From DATFDN01 sp963818885 (lineage in GTDB: Bacteria > Pseudomonadota > Alphaproteobacteria > Acetobacterales > Acetobacteraceae), in the NCBI GenBank assembly GCA_963818885.1, contig CAWFTP010000006.1, forward strand, positions 248,001 to 312,000: a stretch of DNA of 64,000 nucleotides, given 5' to 3'. Position 1 is the first letter of the stretch, and each line of letters begins with the position of its first letter. The notes beneath the pieces are model-generated. The model was given only the letters and a program-made list of their open reading frames with translations, searched no databases and was not told where the DNA came from. Below are positions 1-8,513 of the stretch, in pieces. Position numbers and translations under genes: made by a program.

Positions 1-2
1 CG

Positions 3-911
3 ACCGTGCGCTATCGCTATGTCGCGGGCGGCGAAGGCCACTACCAGGTCGACTACGTCACCCAGGATCCGCAGACGATCCAGCCCGGCGCGACCGCGAG
101 CCTGCCCACCCATCTCTTCGCCGGCGCCAAGGTGGTCGCGCTGCTCGACCAGTACGAGCAGGCGCTGCACATCCCGCATTTCGACAAGGCGGTGGATTTC
201 GGCTGGTTCTATTTCATCACCAAGCCGGTGTTCTACTGCCTCGACTTCCTGAACGGGCTGCTGGGGAATTTCGGGCTCGCGATCATCGTGTTCACGGTGC
301 TGGTGAAGGCGCTGTTTTTCCCGCTCGCGAATTACTCGTATCGCTCGATGAGCAAGATGCGTCTGCTCGCGCCCAAGGTGGCGGCGTTGCGCGAGCGGTT
401 GAAGGACGATCCGGCGAAGATGCAGTCGGAGATGATGGCGCTCTACCGGGCTGAGAAGGTGAACCCGGCGAGCGGCTGTCTGCCGATGCTGGTGCAGGTA
501 CCGGTGTTCTTTGCCCTCTACAAGAACCTCTATGTCACGATCGAGATGCGGCAGGCGCCGTTCTTCGGCTGGATCCACGATCTCTCGCAGGTGGACCCGA
601 CCAACATCTTCACCCTGTTCGGCTTGATCCCGTGGGATCCGACCGCGATCTCGCCTTTCCTGCATCTGGGCGCGTGGCCGATCATCATGGGCTTGACGAT
701 GTATTTCCAGCAGAAGCTGAACCCGACGCCGCCTGATCCGATGCAGGCGAAGCTGTTCCAGCTCATGCCGATCATCTTCACCTTCATGCTGGCGCGTTTC
801 CCGGCCGGGCTGGTGATCTACTGGAGCACCAACAACCTGCTCTCGATCGCCCAGCAATGGTTCATCATGCGCCGCACGCGCCTGTCCCGCCCCGGTCTCG
901 CCCGGACGTGA
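3..911 (+). CDS. yidC: Membrane protein insertase YidC, C-terminal part (5' end outside window)
   Basis: YidC inserts and folds inner-membrane proteins, alone or with the Sec translocon. The visible 302 codons hold the end of the periplasmic domain and then the conserved 60KD_IMP core: a hydrophobic segment around residues 65-105 (KPVFYCLDFLNGLLGNFG, then IIVFTVLVKALFFPL), a charged cytoplasmic hairpin rich in Lys and Arg (KMRLLAPKVAALRERLKDD), the conserved NPASGCLPMLVQVPVFFALY stretch, and two more membrane segments ending in VIYWSTNNLLSIAQQ. The frame is open to the left edge, so the start and most of the periplasmic domain are missing. The TGA stop overlaps the GTG start of engB in a GTGA, which suggests coupled translation. 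Confidence 0.97.
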   Translation, partial: TVRYRYVAGGEGHYQVDYVTQDPQTIQPGATASLPTHLFAGAKVVALLDQYEQALHIPHFDKAVDFGWFYFITKPVFYCLDFLNGLLGNFGLAIIVFTVLVKALFFPLANYSYRSMSKMRLLAPKVAALRERLKDDPAKMQSEMMALYRAEKVNPASGCLPMLVQVPVFFALYKNLYVTIEMRQAPFFGWIHDLSQVDPTNIFTLFGLIPWDPTAISPFLHLGAWPIIMGLTMYFQQKLNPTPPDPMQAKLFQLMPIIFTFMLARFPAGLVIYWSTNNLLSIAQQWFIMRRTRLSRPGLART

Positions 912-1546
912 GCGTGGCGGCCCCGGATGCGGGGCTGGAGGCCGGGCGGAAGCTGTTCGCGCTGCCGTGCCGCTTCGTCCATGCGGCGCAGCGGCTGGAT
1001 CAGCTGCCGCCGGTCGGCTTGCCGGAGGTCGCGCTCGCAGGGCGGTCGAACGTCGGCAAATCCTCGCTGCTGAACGCGCTGACGGGGCAACGCGCGCTCG
1101 CCCGCGTCTCGCACCAGCCGGGGCGCACCCGCCAGCTCAATTTCTTCGATCTCGGCGACCGGCTGATGCTCGTCGACATGCCGGGATACGGCTACGCGCA
1201 GGCGTCCAAGGAGGTGAAGGAGGATTGGCAGGGGCTGATGTTCGACTACCTGCGCGGCCGCCCGAGCCTGCGCCGGGTGCTGCTGCTGCTGGATGCGCGC
1301 ATCGAGGTGAAGGCGGCGGATGAGGCGGTGATGGCGCTGCTCGATCGGGCCGCGGTGGTATTCCAGATCGTGCTGACGAAGGCGGATGCGGTAAAGCCGC
1401 CGGCGCTCGCCCGCAAGGAAGCGGAGGCGGCGGCGCTGGCCCGCGCCCATCCGGCGGCGATCCATGCGGTCATCGCGACGTCGAGCGGGACGGGGCAGGG
1501 GGTGGCGGAGCTGCGGGCGGAGGTGGCTGGGTTGCTCGCGTCGTAG
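908..1546 (+). CDS. engB: Ribosome biogenesis GTP-binding protein EngB/YihA
   Basis: TrmE-Era-EngA-EngB-Septin-like GTPase needed for assembly of the large ribosomal subunit. All G motifs are visible: G1 GRSNVGKSS, the switch I Thr in PGRTRQLNFF, G3 DMPGYG, G4 TKAD and a G5-like TSSGTG near the C-terminus. An ATG at 857 is in frame, but it lies 55 bases inside yidC. The GTG at 908 overlaps the yidC stop as GTGA and gives a 212-residue protein, the usual family size, so 908 is preferred. The yidC-engB order is common in alphaproteobacteria. The next gene is convergent and only 6 bases away. Confidence 0.96.
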   Translation: MSVAAPDAGLEAGRKLFALPCRFVHAAQRLDQLPPVGLPEVALAGRSNVGKSSLLNALTGQRALARVSHQPGRTRQLNFFDLGDRLMLVDMPGYGYAQASKEVKEDWQGLMFDYLRGRPSLRRVLLLLDARIEVKAADEAVMALLDRAAVVFQIVLTKADAVKPPALARKEAEAAALARAHPAAIHAVIATSSGTGQGVAELRAEVAGLLAS

Positions 1547-1552
1547 CCCGGC

Positions 1553-2722
1553 TCACAACCAGCGTTCGTGCGGCGCGATCCCGAGCATCACCTGCCCCAC
1601 CGTTTGCAAATGCGCCGCCCGGCCCTGGACCTGCTGGCTGACGGTGTTCATGTCGCGGAAGCGGCGCTCGAAAGGGCCGGAGTCGAAGATCGCGGTCGCG
1701 CCCGCTTCGTGCCAGAGCGCATTGACCACGTCGCGTGCCTGGAGGATCGCGAAAGTCGATGCCTGGCGGATGTCGAGCCGGTCCTGGTCGGTCAGCTCGC
1801 CGCGCACGGCGACGCCGTCCTGGACCCCCTCGACCACATCCAGCAGCCAAGCGCGGGCGGAGCGGAGCTTGGCGTCCGACATGCCGACCAAGCCCTGGAT
1901 CGCGGTATTGTCACGCATCGCCGTCTGGCTCAGTGCCGGGGTCTTGGCTGAGGCTAGGCGAACGAACGCGCCGAGCATCGCGCGGGCGACGCCGAGCCCG
2001 ACGCAGGCGAAGCCGGAGGCATAGATATTCATGCCGGTGAACCGGTAGAGCAGGCCCGCTTCGCGGCGCTCGGCGGGATTGTCGCGCTCCAGCGAATACT
2101 CGTCGGCGACGAACAGATCCTCGACCGAATAGGTGTCGCTGCCGGTGCCGCGCAGGCCGATGACTTGCCAGACATCCTCGATCCGCGCCGCCTCGCGCGG
2201 GAACAGCATGGTGCGCTCGGCGCGGCCCTGGGTGCCGTCGGCCTCGAACACCGGGCAGTGTGCGCCCAGCCAGGTCGCGTGCCGGCTGCCGCTCGCGAAT
2301 AGCCAGGTACCGCTGACGCGCCAGCCGCCCGCCACCTTGTCGGCGCATGCCCGTCCGCGCGCCTGGCCCCAGGCGAGCACGTCGCGCGTGCCGCCGAAGA
2401 CGTGCCGAGCCACCTCGGGTGCGAGATACGCCGCCGACAGCGAGCAACCGGCGCCCTGGTTCATGCACCAGGCGGTGCTCGCGTCGCCCATCGCGATCGC
2501 CTCGACACACTGGATGTAATCGGCGGGCATCAGCTCCGCCCCGCCAAGGGAGCGCGGCACCAGGAGACGAAACAGCCCGGCCTCGTGCATGGCCTCGACG
2601 ATGCCGGACGGGAGCTCGCGGAGCTGGTCGATTGCCGGTCCCGCCTCTTCCAGCACCGGGATCAGCCGCCGCGCGGCGGCGAGCGGACCGGTCGTCGCGG
2701 GCTCCGGCGCGGTCACGTCCAT
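1553..2722 (-). CDS. Acyl-CoA dehydrogenase-fold flavoprotein (HsaA/DszC-type monooxygenase or dehydrogenase)
   Basis: Protein of 389 residues with the acyl-CoA dehydrogenase fold: an N-terminal helical domain (LREL.SGIVEAMHEAGLFRLLVP, then GDASTAWC), a central beta domain (KVAGGWRVSGTWLFASGSRHATW, then VIGLRGTGSDTYSVEDLFV), and a C-terminal helical domain belonging to the type 2 subfamily. That subfamily contains flavin-dependent hydroxylases such as HsaA and DszC as well as dehydrogenases, so substrate and reaction are unknown. The frame extends further upstream, but the similarity starts at the ATG at 2722. It is divergent from pcm with a 100-base gap, so both promoters should lie there. 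Confidence 0.85.
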   Translation of the reverse strand: MDVTAPEPATTGPLAAARRLIPVLEEAGPAIDQLRELPSGIVEAMHEAGLFRLLVPRSLGGAELMPADYIQCVEAIAMGDASTAWCMNQGAGCSLSAAYLAPEVARHVFGGTRDVLAWGQARGRACADKVAGGWRVSGTWLFASGSRHATWLGAHCPVFEADGTQGRAERTMLFPREAARIEDVWQVIGLRGTGSDTYSVEDLFVADEYSLERDNPAERREAGLLYRFTGMNIYASGFACVGLGVARAMLGAFVRLASAKTPALSQTAMRDNTAIQGLVGMSDAKLRSARAWLLDVVEGVQDGVAVRGELTDQDRLDIRQASTFAILQARDVVNALWHEAGATAIFDSGPFERRFRDMNTVSQQVQGRAAHLQTVGQVMLGIAPHERWL

Positions 2723-2822
2723 GCGGCGGCTCTCCTGGTCTGTCGTGACGCTACACCCCCGGGCGGGCACCGGCCAAACCGGCGCCTTTCCCGATCGTAT
2801 AGGGCAGGAAAGGAGACGTCCG

Positions 2823-3485
2823 ATGCGGCCGATCGAGGATTTGCTAGAGGACATTGCCGCCGACGCGCGCGCGACCGGCTGGCGGACCGGCCGGATGGCG
2901 ATCTCTTCGCGCGTCATGGAGGCGATCCGGACGACCGATCGGGCGCGGTTCATGCCATCCGACGCCGCCCCGCTTGCGAACTGGAACGCGGCGCAGCGGA
3001 TCGGGCACGGGCAGACGATCTCGCAGCCCTTCATCGTGGCCCTAATGACCGATCTCCTGGAGCTCACGCCCGACTTGCGCGTGCTGGAGGTCGGCACCGG
3101 CTCGGGCTATCAGGCGGCGATCCTCGCCCAGCTGGCGTGCGAGGTCGTTTCGATCGAGGCGATCCCCGCTCTGTCCGAACGCGCGCGCGCGGCGCTTGCC
3201 GCGGCGGGGGCAGACAATGTGCGACTGATCGTCGGCGACGGGGCGGAGGGCTGGCCCGAGGGAGCGCCCTATGAGCGCATCATCGTGACCGCGGCGGCGC
3301 GCGAGGTTCCGCCCGCGTTGCTCTCCCAGCTCGCGGCGCCCGGGCGGATGGTGATTCCGCTTGGACCGCCGCACGGCGACCAAAGCCTACACCTGATCGA
3401 ACGCGATGCGGACGGCGCGCTGGACGAGCGCGACATGCTGGAGGTCGCGTTTGTGCCGTTGGTCCAGTCGCCAGCACGACGTTGA
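2823..3485 (+). CDS. pcm: Protein-L-isoaspartate O-methyltransferase
   Basis: Methylates L-isoaspartyl residues of damaged proteins using S-adenosylmethionine, starting their repair. The 220-residue product has the family signature near residue 55 (QRIGHGQTISQPFIVALM), the SAM-binding motif I VLEVGTGSGYQAA around residue 80, the post-I acidic residue in VVSIEAIP, and the conserved GRMVIPLGPPHGDQSLHLI near the end. The ATG at 2823 follows a strong AGGAAAGGAGA ribosome binding site. An in-frame upstream extension to 2589 runs into the divergent neighbour and lacks family similarity, so it was rejected. Confidence 0.93.
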   Translation: MRPIEDLLEDIAADARATGWRTGRMAISSRVMEAIRTTDRARFMPSDAAPLANWNAAQRIGHGQTISQPFIVALMTDLLELTPDLRVLEVGTGSGYQAAILAQLACEVVSIEAIPALSERARAALAAAGADNVRLIVGDGAEGWPEGAPYERIIVTAAAREVPPALLSQLAAPGRMVIPLGPPHGDQSLHLIERDADGALDERDMLEVAFVPLVQSPARR

Positions 3486-3536
3486 CGGGGCGGGGCAACA
3501 GCGTACTCTTGCCCATGCCGCGACGGGAGGCTTGCC

Positions 3537-4818
3537 ATGAAGCTGATGTGGTTCCACCTGATGCCCTATACGGAACTGCCGGACGATTTCCGCGAGAAGC
3601 ACCCGTCGGTCTGGGTCGACATCCATTCGACGCTGTTCGACCCCAAGCGCGCGCACCTCATGTACAATGACTTCATGGACGAGCTCGAATACGCCGCCGA
3701 TTGCGGGTTCGATGCGATCTGCGTCAACGAGCATCACTCGAACGGCTACGGGCTGATGCCCTCGCCCAATCTAATCGCCGCCTCGCTCGCGCGGCGCACG
3801 ACCGATACGGCGATCTGCGTGATGGGCAACTCGCTCGCACTCTATAATCCTCCGACGCGCGTGGCAGAGGAGTTCGCGATGATCGACGTGATTTCCGGCG
3901 GGCGGCTGATCGCGGGCTTCCCGGTCGGCACGCCGATGGACACCTGCTACGCCTACGGCCAGAACCCATCGATGCTGCGCCAACGCTACCACGAGGCGCA
4001 TGATCTCGTGGTCCGCGCCTGGCAGGAGAAGGACACGTTCGCCTTCAACGGGCGGTTCAACCAGCAGCGCTACGTCAACATCTGGCCGCGCCCGGTGCAG
4101 CGCCCACACCCGCCGATCTGGATCCCGGGCGGCGGGTCGGTCGAGACGTGGCAGTGGTGCGCCGAGATGGACTACGTCTACTGCTATCTATCGGTACTAT
4201 GGCTACAAAGCCGGGCGCGCGACGATGGACGGGTTCTGGGAGGAGATGTCGCGGCTCGGCAAGGACCGCAATCCGTATCACGCCGGCTTCCTGCAATTCG
4301 TCGGCGTGGGAGAGAGCCGGCAACACGCCTTCGATCTCTACTCGGAGGCCGCCGAGTATTTCTACGGCCGCTGCTTGCATGTCGATCCGCGCTTCGCGGT
4401 GCCGCCGGGCTACACCTCGGAAGGCAGCCAACGCGCGGGTATCGAGAGCCAGATCAAGCAAGCGGCGGACGCCAATGTGCGCGGCAAGGGCACCGGCGAG
4501 CGTATGGCTTCGGTTGCGCGCGACATGGAGGCGATCGTCGACAAGGGTTATGTGATCATCGGCAACGCGGACGAGGTGGCCGAGCAGCTGCGCGAGGTCG
4601 CGACGCAGCTCAATGTCGCCCACCTGATGCTGCTTCTGCAGTTCGGCAACATGAGCAAGGACCTGTGCCGCTACAACACCAAGCTATTCGCCGACAAGGT
4701 GCTGCCGAAGGTGCGCGGGATCTTCTCGGAATGGGAGGACCGCTGGTGGCCGAAGCCGATGGATGCCGAGCTGCGCGCCGCGGTTCCCGCCTTCTCCCCC
4801 CGCATGGCGGCTGAGTAG
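3537..4818 (+). CDS. LLM-class flavin-dependent oxidoreductase, reading frame broken near 4192
   Basis: Bacterial-luciferase-like TIM-barrel enzyme of about 426 residues. Such proteins use FMNH2 or F420 in monooxygenation or related redox steps. Family features are the opening MKLMWFHLMPYTELP, FDAICVNEHHSNGYGLMPSP, GGRLIAGFPVG and the substrate-side PVQRPHPPIWIPGGGS. The first frame runs well to about 4193 and then loses similarity. Skipping one base in the TCGGTAC at 4191-4197 restores YYGYKAGRATMDGFWEE and everything to the stop at 4818, so one extra base is inferred. Ribosome binding site CGGGAGGC precedes the ATG. It heads a co-directional set with two hydrolases and a VOC protein. Substrate unknown. 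Confidence 0.82.
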
Positions 4819-4820
4819 GC

Positions 4821-4858
4821 CCTCACCCCAACCCTCTCCCGCTTGGCGGGAGAGGGGG
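4821..4858. repeat. CCCTCACCC/CTCTCCCGC hairpin repeat, copy 1
   Basis: Short intergenic palindromic element. Left arm CCCTCTCCCGC (4832-4842) and right arm GCGGGAGAGGG (4846-4856) are perfect 11-base complements with a 3-base loop, preceded by CCTCACCCCA. The same module recurs near 18.3, 26.0, 28.2, 31.4, 32.8, 35.5, 57.4 and 61.4 kb. It may behave as a REP-like element or attenuate readthrough between the oxidoreductase and the hydrolase. There is no T-run for a classical terminator. Confidence 0.8.
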
Positions 4859-4880
4859 ATGACGACCAACGGAGCACAAC

Positions 4881-5666
4881 GTGAGCGAACCCCAGGCGCA
4901 GACGATCGATGTCAACGGCTTTCCCATCCGCGTCTGGCGCAAGGGGAGTGGACCGGTTCTCGGATTTCTTGCGGGCTTCGGCGGATTGCCGCGATGGGTG
5001 CCGTTCCTCGACCGCCTCGCCGAGAGCCGCACCGTCGTCGTGCCGTCGCTGCCCGGTTTTCCGGGCGGCGACCGAGGGCACACGGTGCTCGACACACATC
5101 TCGACTGGCTACTCGCGGTGCGCGAAATCCTCGACAAGGCGGGATTGCGGAACGCCGACCTGGCCGGCAGTTCCGTCGGCGCCTCGTTCGTCGCCGAGGC
5201 CGCGGCGCTGTGGCCGGGACAGGTCGGGCGCATCGCGCTGATCGGCCCGTTCGGATTGTTCGACGAGAAGCAGCCAGCGACCGACCCATGGGCGCAGCGC
5301 GCCGATGACGTGCCCGGCCTGCTGTGCGCCGATCCCGCCATCTACAAGGCGTTGAAGGCGGCGCCCGAAGGGGCGAACTCGATCGAGTGGCCAATCGAGC
5401 AGACACGCGCGAATGAAGCCGCGGCGCGCATCTTCTGGCCGCTCGGCAACACCAAGCTGGAGCGGCGCCTGGGACTGATCGAGGCGCCGACCCTGCTGAT
5501 CTGGGGCGAGCAAGACCGCATCATGCCGCGCGGCTACGTCGAGACATTCCGCGCGAAGATCAAGGGCAAGACCGAGCTGCGGGTCATCCCGGGGGCCGGA
5601 CATCTCGCGGAGCTCGACCAGCCGGACGCGACGGCCAAGGCCATCACCGAGTGGATGAAACCATGA
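4881..5666 (+). CDS. Alpha/beta hydrolase
   Basis: Alpha/beta-hydrolase-fold enzyme of 261 residues. The nucleophile elbow is GSSVGA (Ser near residue 96), the acidic member probably sits in WGEQDRIMP, and the catalytic His lies in the C-terminal GAGHLAELDQP. It starts at a GTG about 60 bases after the preceding gene, just past a hairpin repeat, and ends in an ATGA overlap with the next hydrolase. Members of this broad family act on esters, lactones or carbon-carbon bonds, for example in meta-cleavage pathways. Its position after a flavin oxidoreductase suggests a catabolic step. The substrate cannot be told. Confidence 0.87.
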   Translation: MSEPQAQTIDVNGFPIRVWRKGSGPVLGFLAGFGGLPRWVPFLDRLAESRTVVVPSLPGFPGGDRGHTVLDTHLDWLLAVREILDKAGLRNADLAGSSVGASFVAEAAALWPGQVGRIALIGPFGLFDEKQPATDPWAQRADDVPGLLCADPAIYKALKAAPEGANSIEWPIEQTRANEAAARIFWPLGNTKLERRLGLIEAPTLLIWGEQDRIMPRGYVETFRAKIKGKTELRVIPGAGHLAELDQPDATAKAITEWMKP

Positions 5667-6607
5667 CCTACGATCCGGACACGCAAATCGTCCTGGACAT
5701 GATGCGCGCCGCCAACCGGCCGGCCTTCGAGACACTCACCCCCGATGAGGCGCGCGCGGCCTATATGGCGAGCCGGGAGATTCTGCAGCCGGAGGCGGAG
5801 GACGTCGCCGAGGCGCGCGACATGACCGCGCCGGGTCCGCTGGGCGACATTCCGCTGCGCTCCTATCGTCCGCTGGGCGGGACGGAAGCCGAGACGCTGC
5901 CGGTGCTCGTTTACTATCACGGCGGCGGCTGGCTTCTTGGCGGGCTCGAGTCGCATGACGTGGTGTGCCGGCGGATGGCGAATCTCGCGCGCTGCGCCGT
6001 GGTGGCGGTCGACTACCGGATGGCGCCGGAGCACAAATTCCCCGCCGCCGTACAGGACTGTGCCGCGGCGACGCAATGGGTGGTCGACAACGCGGCACGC
6101 CTGCATGTCGATCCGCGCCGCGTCGCGGCGGCCGGCAACTCGGCCGGCGGGAATCTCGCGGCGGTCATGGCGCTGATGGCGCGCGACGGCACCCTGCCGC
6201 CCTTTGTGTTCCAACTCCTGATCTATCCGGCGACGGACATGATGATGGTCAGCGTGTCGTCACAGACCGTGCGCGAGGGGGTACCGCTGACGACAGCGAC
6301 GATGAAGTGGTTCATCGACCACTATATGCGCGACGACCGCGACCGGCTGGACTGGCGTGCTTCGCCGCTGCGCGCGGCGAGCGTCGCGGGCACGGCGCCT
6401 GCGCTGGTGCTGACGGCGGCCGCCGACCCGCTGCGCGACGAGGGCATCGCCTATGCCGAGCGGCTGGAACGCGAGGGCGTGCGCGTCAAGCTGCTGCACT
6501 TCTCCGACCAGATCCACGGCTTCCTGAGCATGGGCAAGATCATCCGCGCGTCCGAGGTCTCGATGCAGATGATGGCGGCGGCGCTGCGGCAGGCGTTTGG
6601 GAGGTAG
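5663..6607 (+). CDS. HSL-family alpha/beta hydrolase (carboxylesterase)
   Basis: Carboxylesterase of the hormone-sensitive-lipase (bHSL, family IV) type, 314 residues. It has the oxyanion-hole motif HGGGW, the DYRMAPEHKFPAA segment, the nucleophile GNSAGGN, the acid in ADPLRDEG and the His in QIHGF. Start choice: the ATG at 5663 shares ATGA with the stop of the previous hydrolase. A GTG at 5651 is also in frame but would extend into that gene. It probably hydrolyses a short-chain ester in the same pathway as the flavin enzyme upstream and the VOC protein 4 bases downstream. That pathway role is inference. Confidence 0.9.
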   Translation: MTYDPDTQIVLDMMRAANRPAFETLTPDEARAAYMASREILQPEAEDVAEARDMTAPGPLGDIPLRSYRPLGGTEAETLPVLVYYHGGGWLLGGLESHDVVCRRMANLARCAVVAVDYRMAPEHKFPAAVQDCAAATQWVVDNAARLHVDPRRVAAAGNSAGGNLAAVMALMARDGTLPPFVFQLLIYPATDMMMVSVSSQTVREGVPLTTATMKWFIDHYMRDDRDRLDWRASPLRAASVAGTAPALVLTAAADPLRDEGIAYAERLEREGVRVKLLHFSDQIHGFLSMGKIIRASEVSMQMMAAALRQAFGR

Positions 6608-6611
6608 CATC

Positions 6612-7064
6612 ATGTCTGGAGCGGGAAAGGCACGCGTGGTCGGCTTCAATCACATCGCGCTCGAGGTCGGCGACATCGACGAGGCACTCGAATTCTACGG
6701 CCGGCTGTTCGACTTCACGCTCCGCGGCAAAAGTGAATCGATGGCCTTCATCGACCTCGGCGACCAGTTCCTGGCGCTCCAGGCCGGCCGAAAGCAGCCG
6801 GCCGACGACGGACGGCACTTCGGTCTCGTAGTCGACGACAAGGAGGCCGTCCGACAGGCGCTCGCCGAGGCCGGCATCGAGACCATCCCCGGCCCCTTCC
6901 TCGACTTCCGCGATCCCTGGGGTAACCGTATCGAGATTGTCGGCTACGACAATGTCCAGTTCACAAAGGCGGCCAATGTCCTCCGCGGCATGGGTCTTGC
7001 GGATCTTTCGAAGAACGAGAATGCCAAGCGCGAACTTGCGGCGAAGAACATGGCGACCAACTGA
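6612..7064 (+). CDS. VOC-superfamily (glyoxalase/bleomycin-resistance-like) protein
   Basis: Vicinal-oxygen-chelate protein of 150 residues. The fold is recognised from GFNHIALEVGDIDEALEFYG near residue 11, SMAFIDLGDQFLAL in the middle, HFGLVVDD and DFRDPWGNRIEIVGYDN. The conserved His and Glu positions expected for a metal site (NHIAL, HFGLV and IEIVG) are present. It ends the co-directional group that begins at 3537. Members are dioxygenases, isomerases, lyases or resistance proteins, so no reaction is assigned. The next gene, ntrX, is convergent. Confidence 0.85.
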   Translation: MSGAGKARVVGFNHIALEVGDIDEALEFYGRLFDFTLRGKSESMAFIDLGDQFLALQAGRKQPADDGRHFGLVVDDKEAVRQALAEAGIETIPGPFLDFRDPWGNRIEIVGYDNVQFTKAANVLRGMGLADLSKNENAKRELAAKNMATN

Positions 7065-7115
7065 GAACCGGACAGCCGCGTGCAGGGACAAAGGCTCTCT
7101 CCTCGAGACCAGCCC

Positions 7116-8513
7116 CTACCCGTTCACCCGCTCCTCCGCGTGCACGCCGAGCTGCTTCAGCTTGCGATGCAGCGCGCTGCGCTCCATGCCGACGAACTGG
7201 GCGGTGCGGCTGATATTGCCGCCGAAGCGCAGGAGCTGGGCTTGCAGGTACTGGATCTCGAACAAATCCCGCGCCTCGCGCAGCGGCAGCGACATGATAT
7301 CCGCGGTGGGATCGATGGTCAGCAGGGCAGGGGCACCCGCGCTGATCTCGGGTGGCAGCATGTCCGCGCGCACCGGATCGCCCGGCGCGCCTGGCGCCAT
7401 GATCAGCAGCCAGTCCATTAGGTTGCGCAGCTGGCGGACGTTGCCGGGCCAGACATAGGCTTGTAGCGCGGCGAGCGCGTCGGCAGACAATTCGCGCCGC
7501 AGCATCCCGGAGCTTTCCGCCGAGCGGGCGAGGAACGTCCGCGCGAGCGCCGGAATGTCCTCCCGCCGGTCCTTGAGCGGCGGCACCTTCAGCGGCACCA
7601 CCGAAAGCCGGTAGTACAGATCCTCGCGGAAACGTCCGGCGGCGATCTCGGCGTGCAGATCTTTGTTGCTGGTCGACAGCACGCGGACGTCCACCTTGAC
7701 CCGCGCCGAGCCGCCGAGGCGTTCGAACGTCGCGTCCTGCAGCACGCGCACGATCTTCCCCTGGGTCTCGATCGGCATGTCGGAGACCTCGTCGAGCAGC
7801 AGCGTGCCGCCATGCGCGCGCTCCAGCACGCCGGCGCGGCGCGGATGGGCGGTCGGATCCTGGCCCGCCTCGATGCCGAACAGCTCCTCCTCGAACCGAT
7901 TGGGCGCCAGTGTCGCGCAGTTCAGCACCACGAATGGCCCGCCCGAGCGGCGCGAGCGGGCATGGATCATCCGCGCCGCGACCTCCTTGCCCGACCCGGC
8001 CGGGCCCTGGATCATCACCCGCGATCCGGTCGGCGCGACTTTCTCGATCTGGTGGCGCACGCCCGTGACCGTCGCGCTGTCGCCGGTCAGCGTCGTCTCC
8101 GGGCCGGCGCGCAGGCGCAGCTCGGCGTTCTCGCGCGCCATCGCCGCCGCTTCCAGAGCGCGCCGCATGCACAGCAGCAGGCGGTCGGACTCAAACGGCT
8201 TTTCGATGAAATCGTAGGCGCCACGCTGGATTGCCTGCACCGCCATCTCGATCGTGCCGTGCCCCGAGATCATCACCACCGGGATTTGCGGCTCCTCGCT
8301 GTGCAGCGCGGCGAGAATGCCGAGTCCGTCGAGGCGCGAGCCTTGCAGCCACACGTCAAGGATCGCGAGCGAGGGGCGGCGGGCACGGAACGCCGCGAGG
8401 GCGGTGTCGGAATCAGCCGCCTGGCGCGTCTCATAGCCCTCGTCGCGGAGGATGCCGTCGATCAGCAGCCGGATATCGGGCTCGTCGTCGACGATCAGGA
8501 TGTCATGCGGCAT
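7116..8513 (-). CDS. ntrX: Nitrogen assimilation response regulator NtrX
   Basis: Response regulator of 465 residues partnered with the sensor NtrY. It has a receiver domain with phospho-acceptor Asp53 in LAILDVWLQ, an AAA+ domain with Walker A GPAGSGKE and Walker B-like GGTLLLDEVSD, and a C-terminal Fis-type helix-turn-helix (GNISRTAQFVGMERSALHRK). The sigma-54 contact loop GAFTGA is absent: after ELFG the sequence reads IEAGQDPTAHPRRAG, whereas NtrC in this operon keeps GAFTGA. Loss of this loop is known in alphaproteobacterial NtrX, which may not act as a classical sigma-54 activator. The start overlaps the end of ntrY by 11 bases. Confidence 0.94.
   Translation of the reverse strand: MPHDILIVDDEPDIRLLIDGILRDEGYETRQAADSDTALAAFRARRPSLAILDVWLQGSRLDGLGILAALHSEEPQIPVVMISGHGTIEMAVQAIQRGAYDFIEKPFESDRLLLCMRRALEAAAMARENAELRLRAGPETTLTGDSATVTGVRHQIEKVAPTGSRVMIQGPAGSGKEVAARMIHARSRRSGGPFVVLNCATLAPNRFEEELFGIEAGQDPTAHPRRAGVLERAHGGTLLLDEVSDMPIETQGKIVRVLQDATFERLGGSARVKVDVRVLSTSNKDLHAEIAAGRFREDLYYRLSVVPLKVPPLKDRREDIPALARTFLARSAESSGMLRRELSADALAALQAYVWPGNVRQLRNLMDWLLIMAPGAPGDPVRADMLPPEISAGAPALLTIDPTADIMSLPLREARDLFEIQYLQAQLLRFGGNISRTAQFVGMERSALHRKLKQLGVHAEERVNG

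Noticed and set aside
4832..4856. Hairpin considered as a rho-independent terminator
   Set aside because: It has no T-run, and the same element appears in divergent gaps, so it is listed as a repeat.
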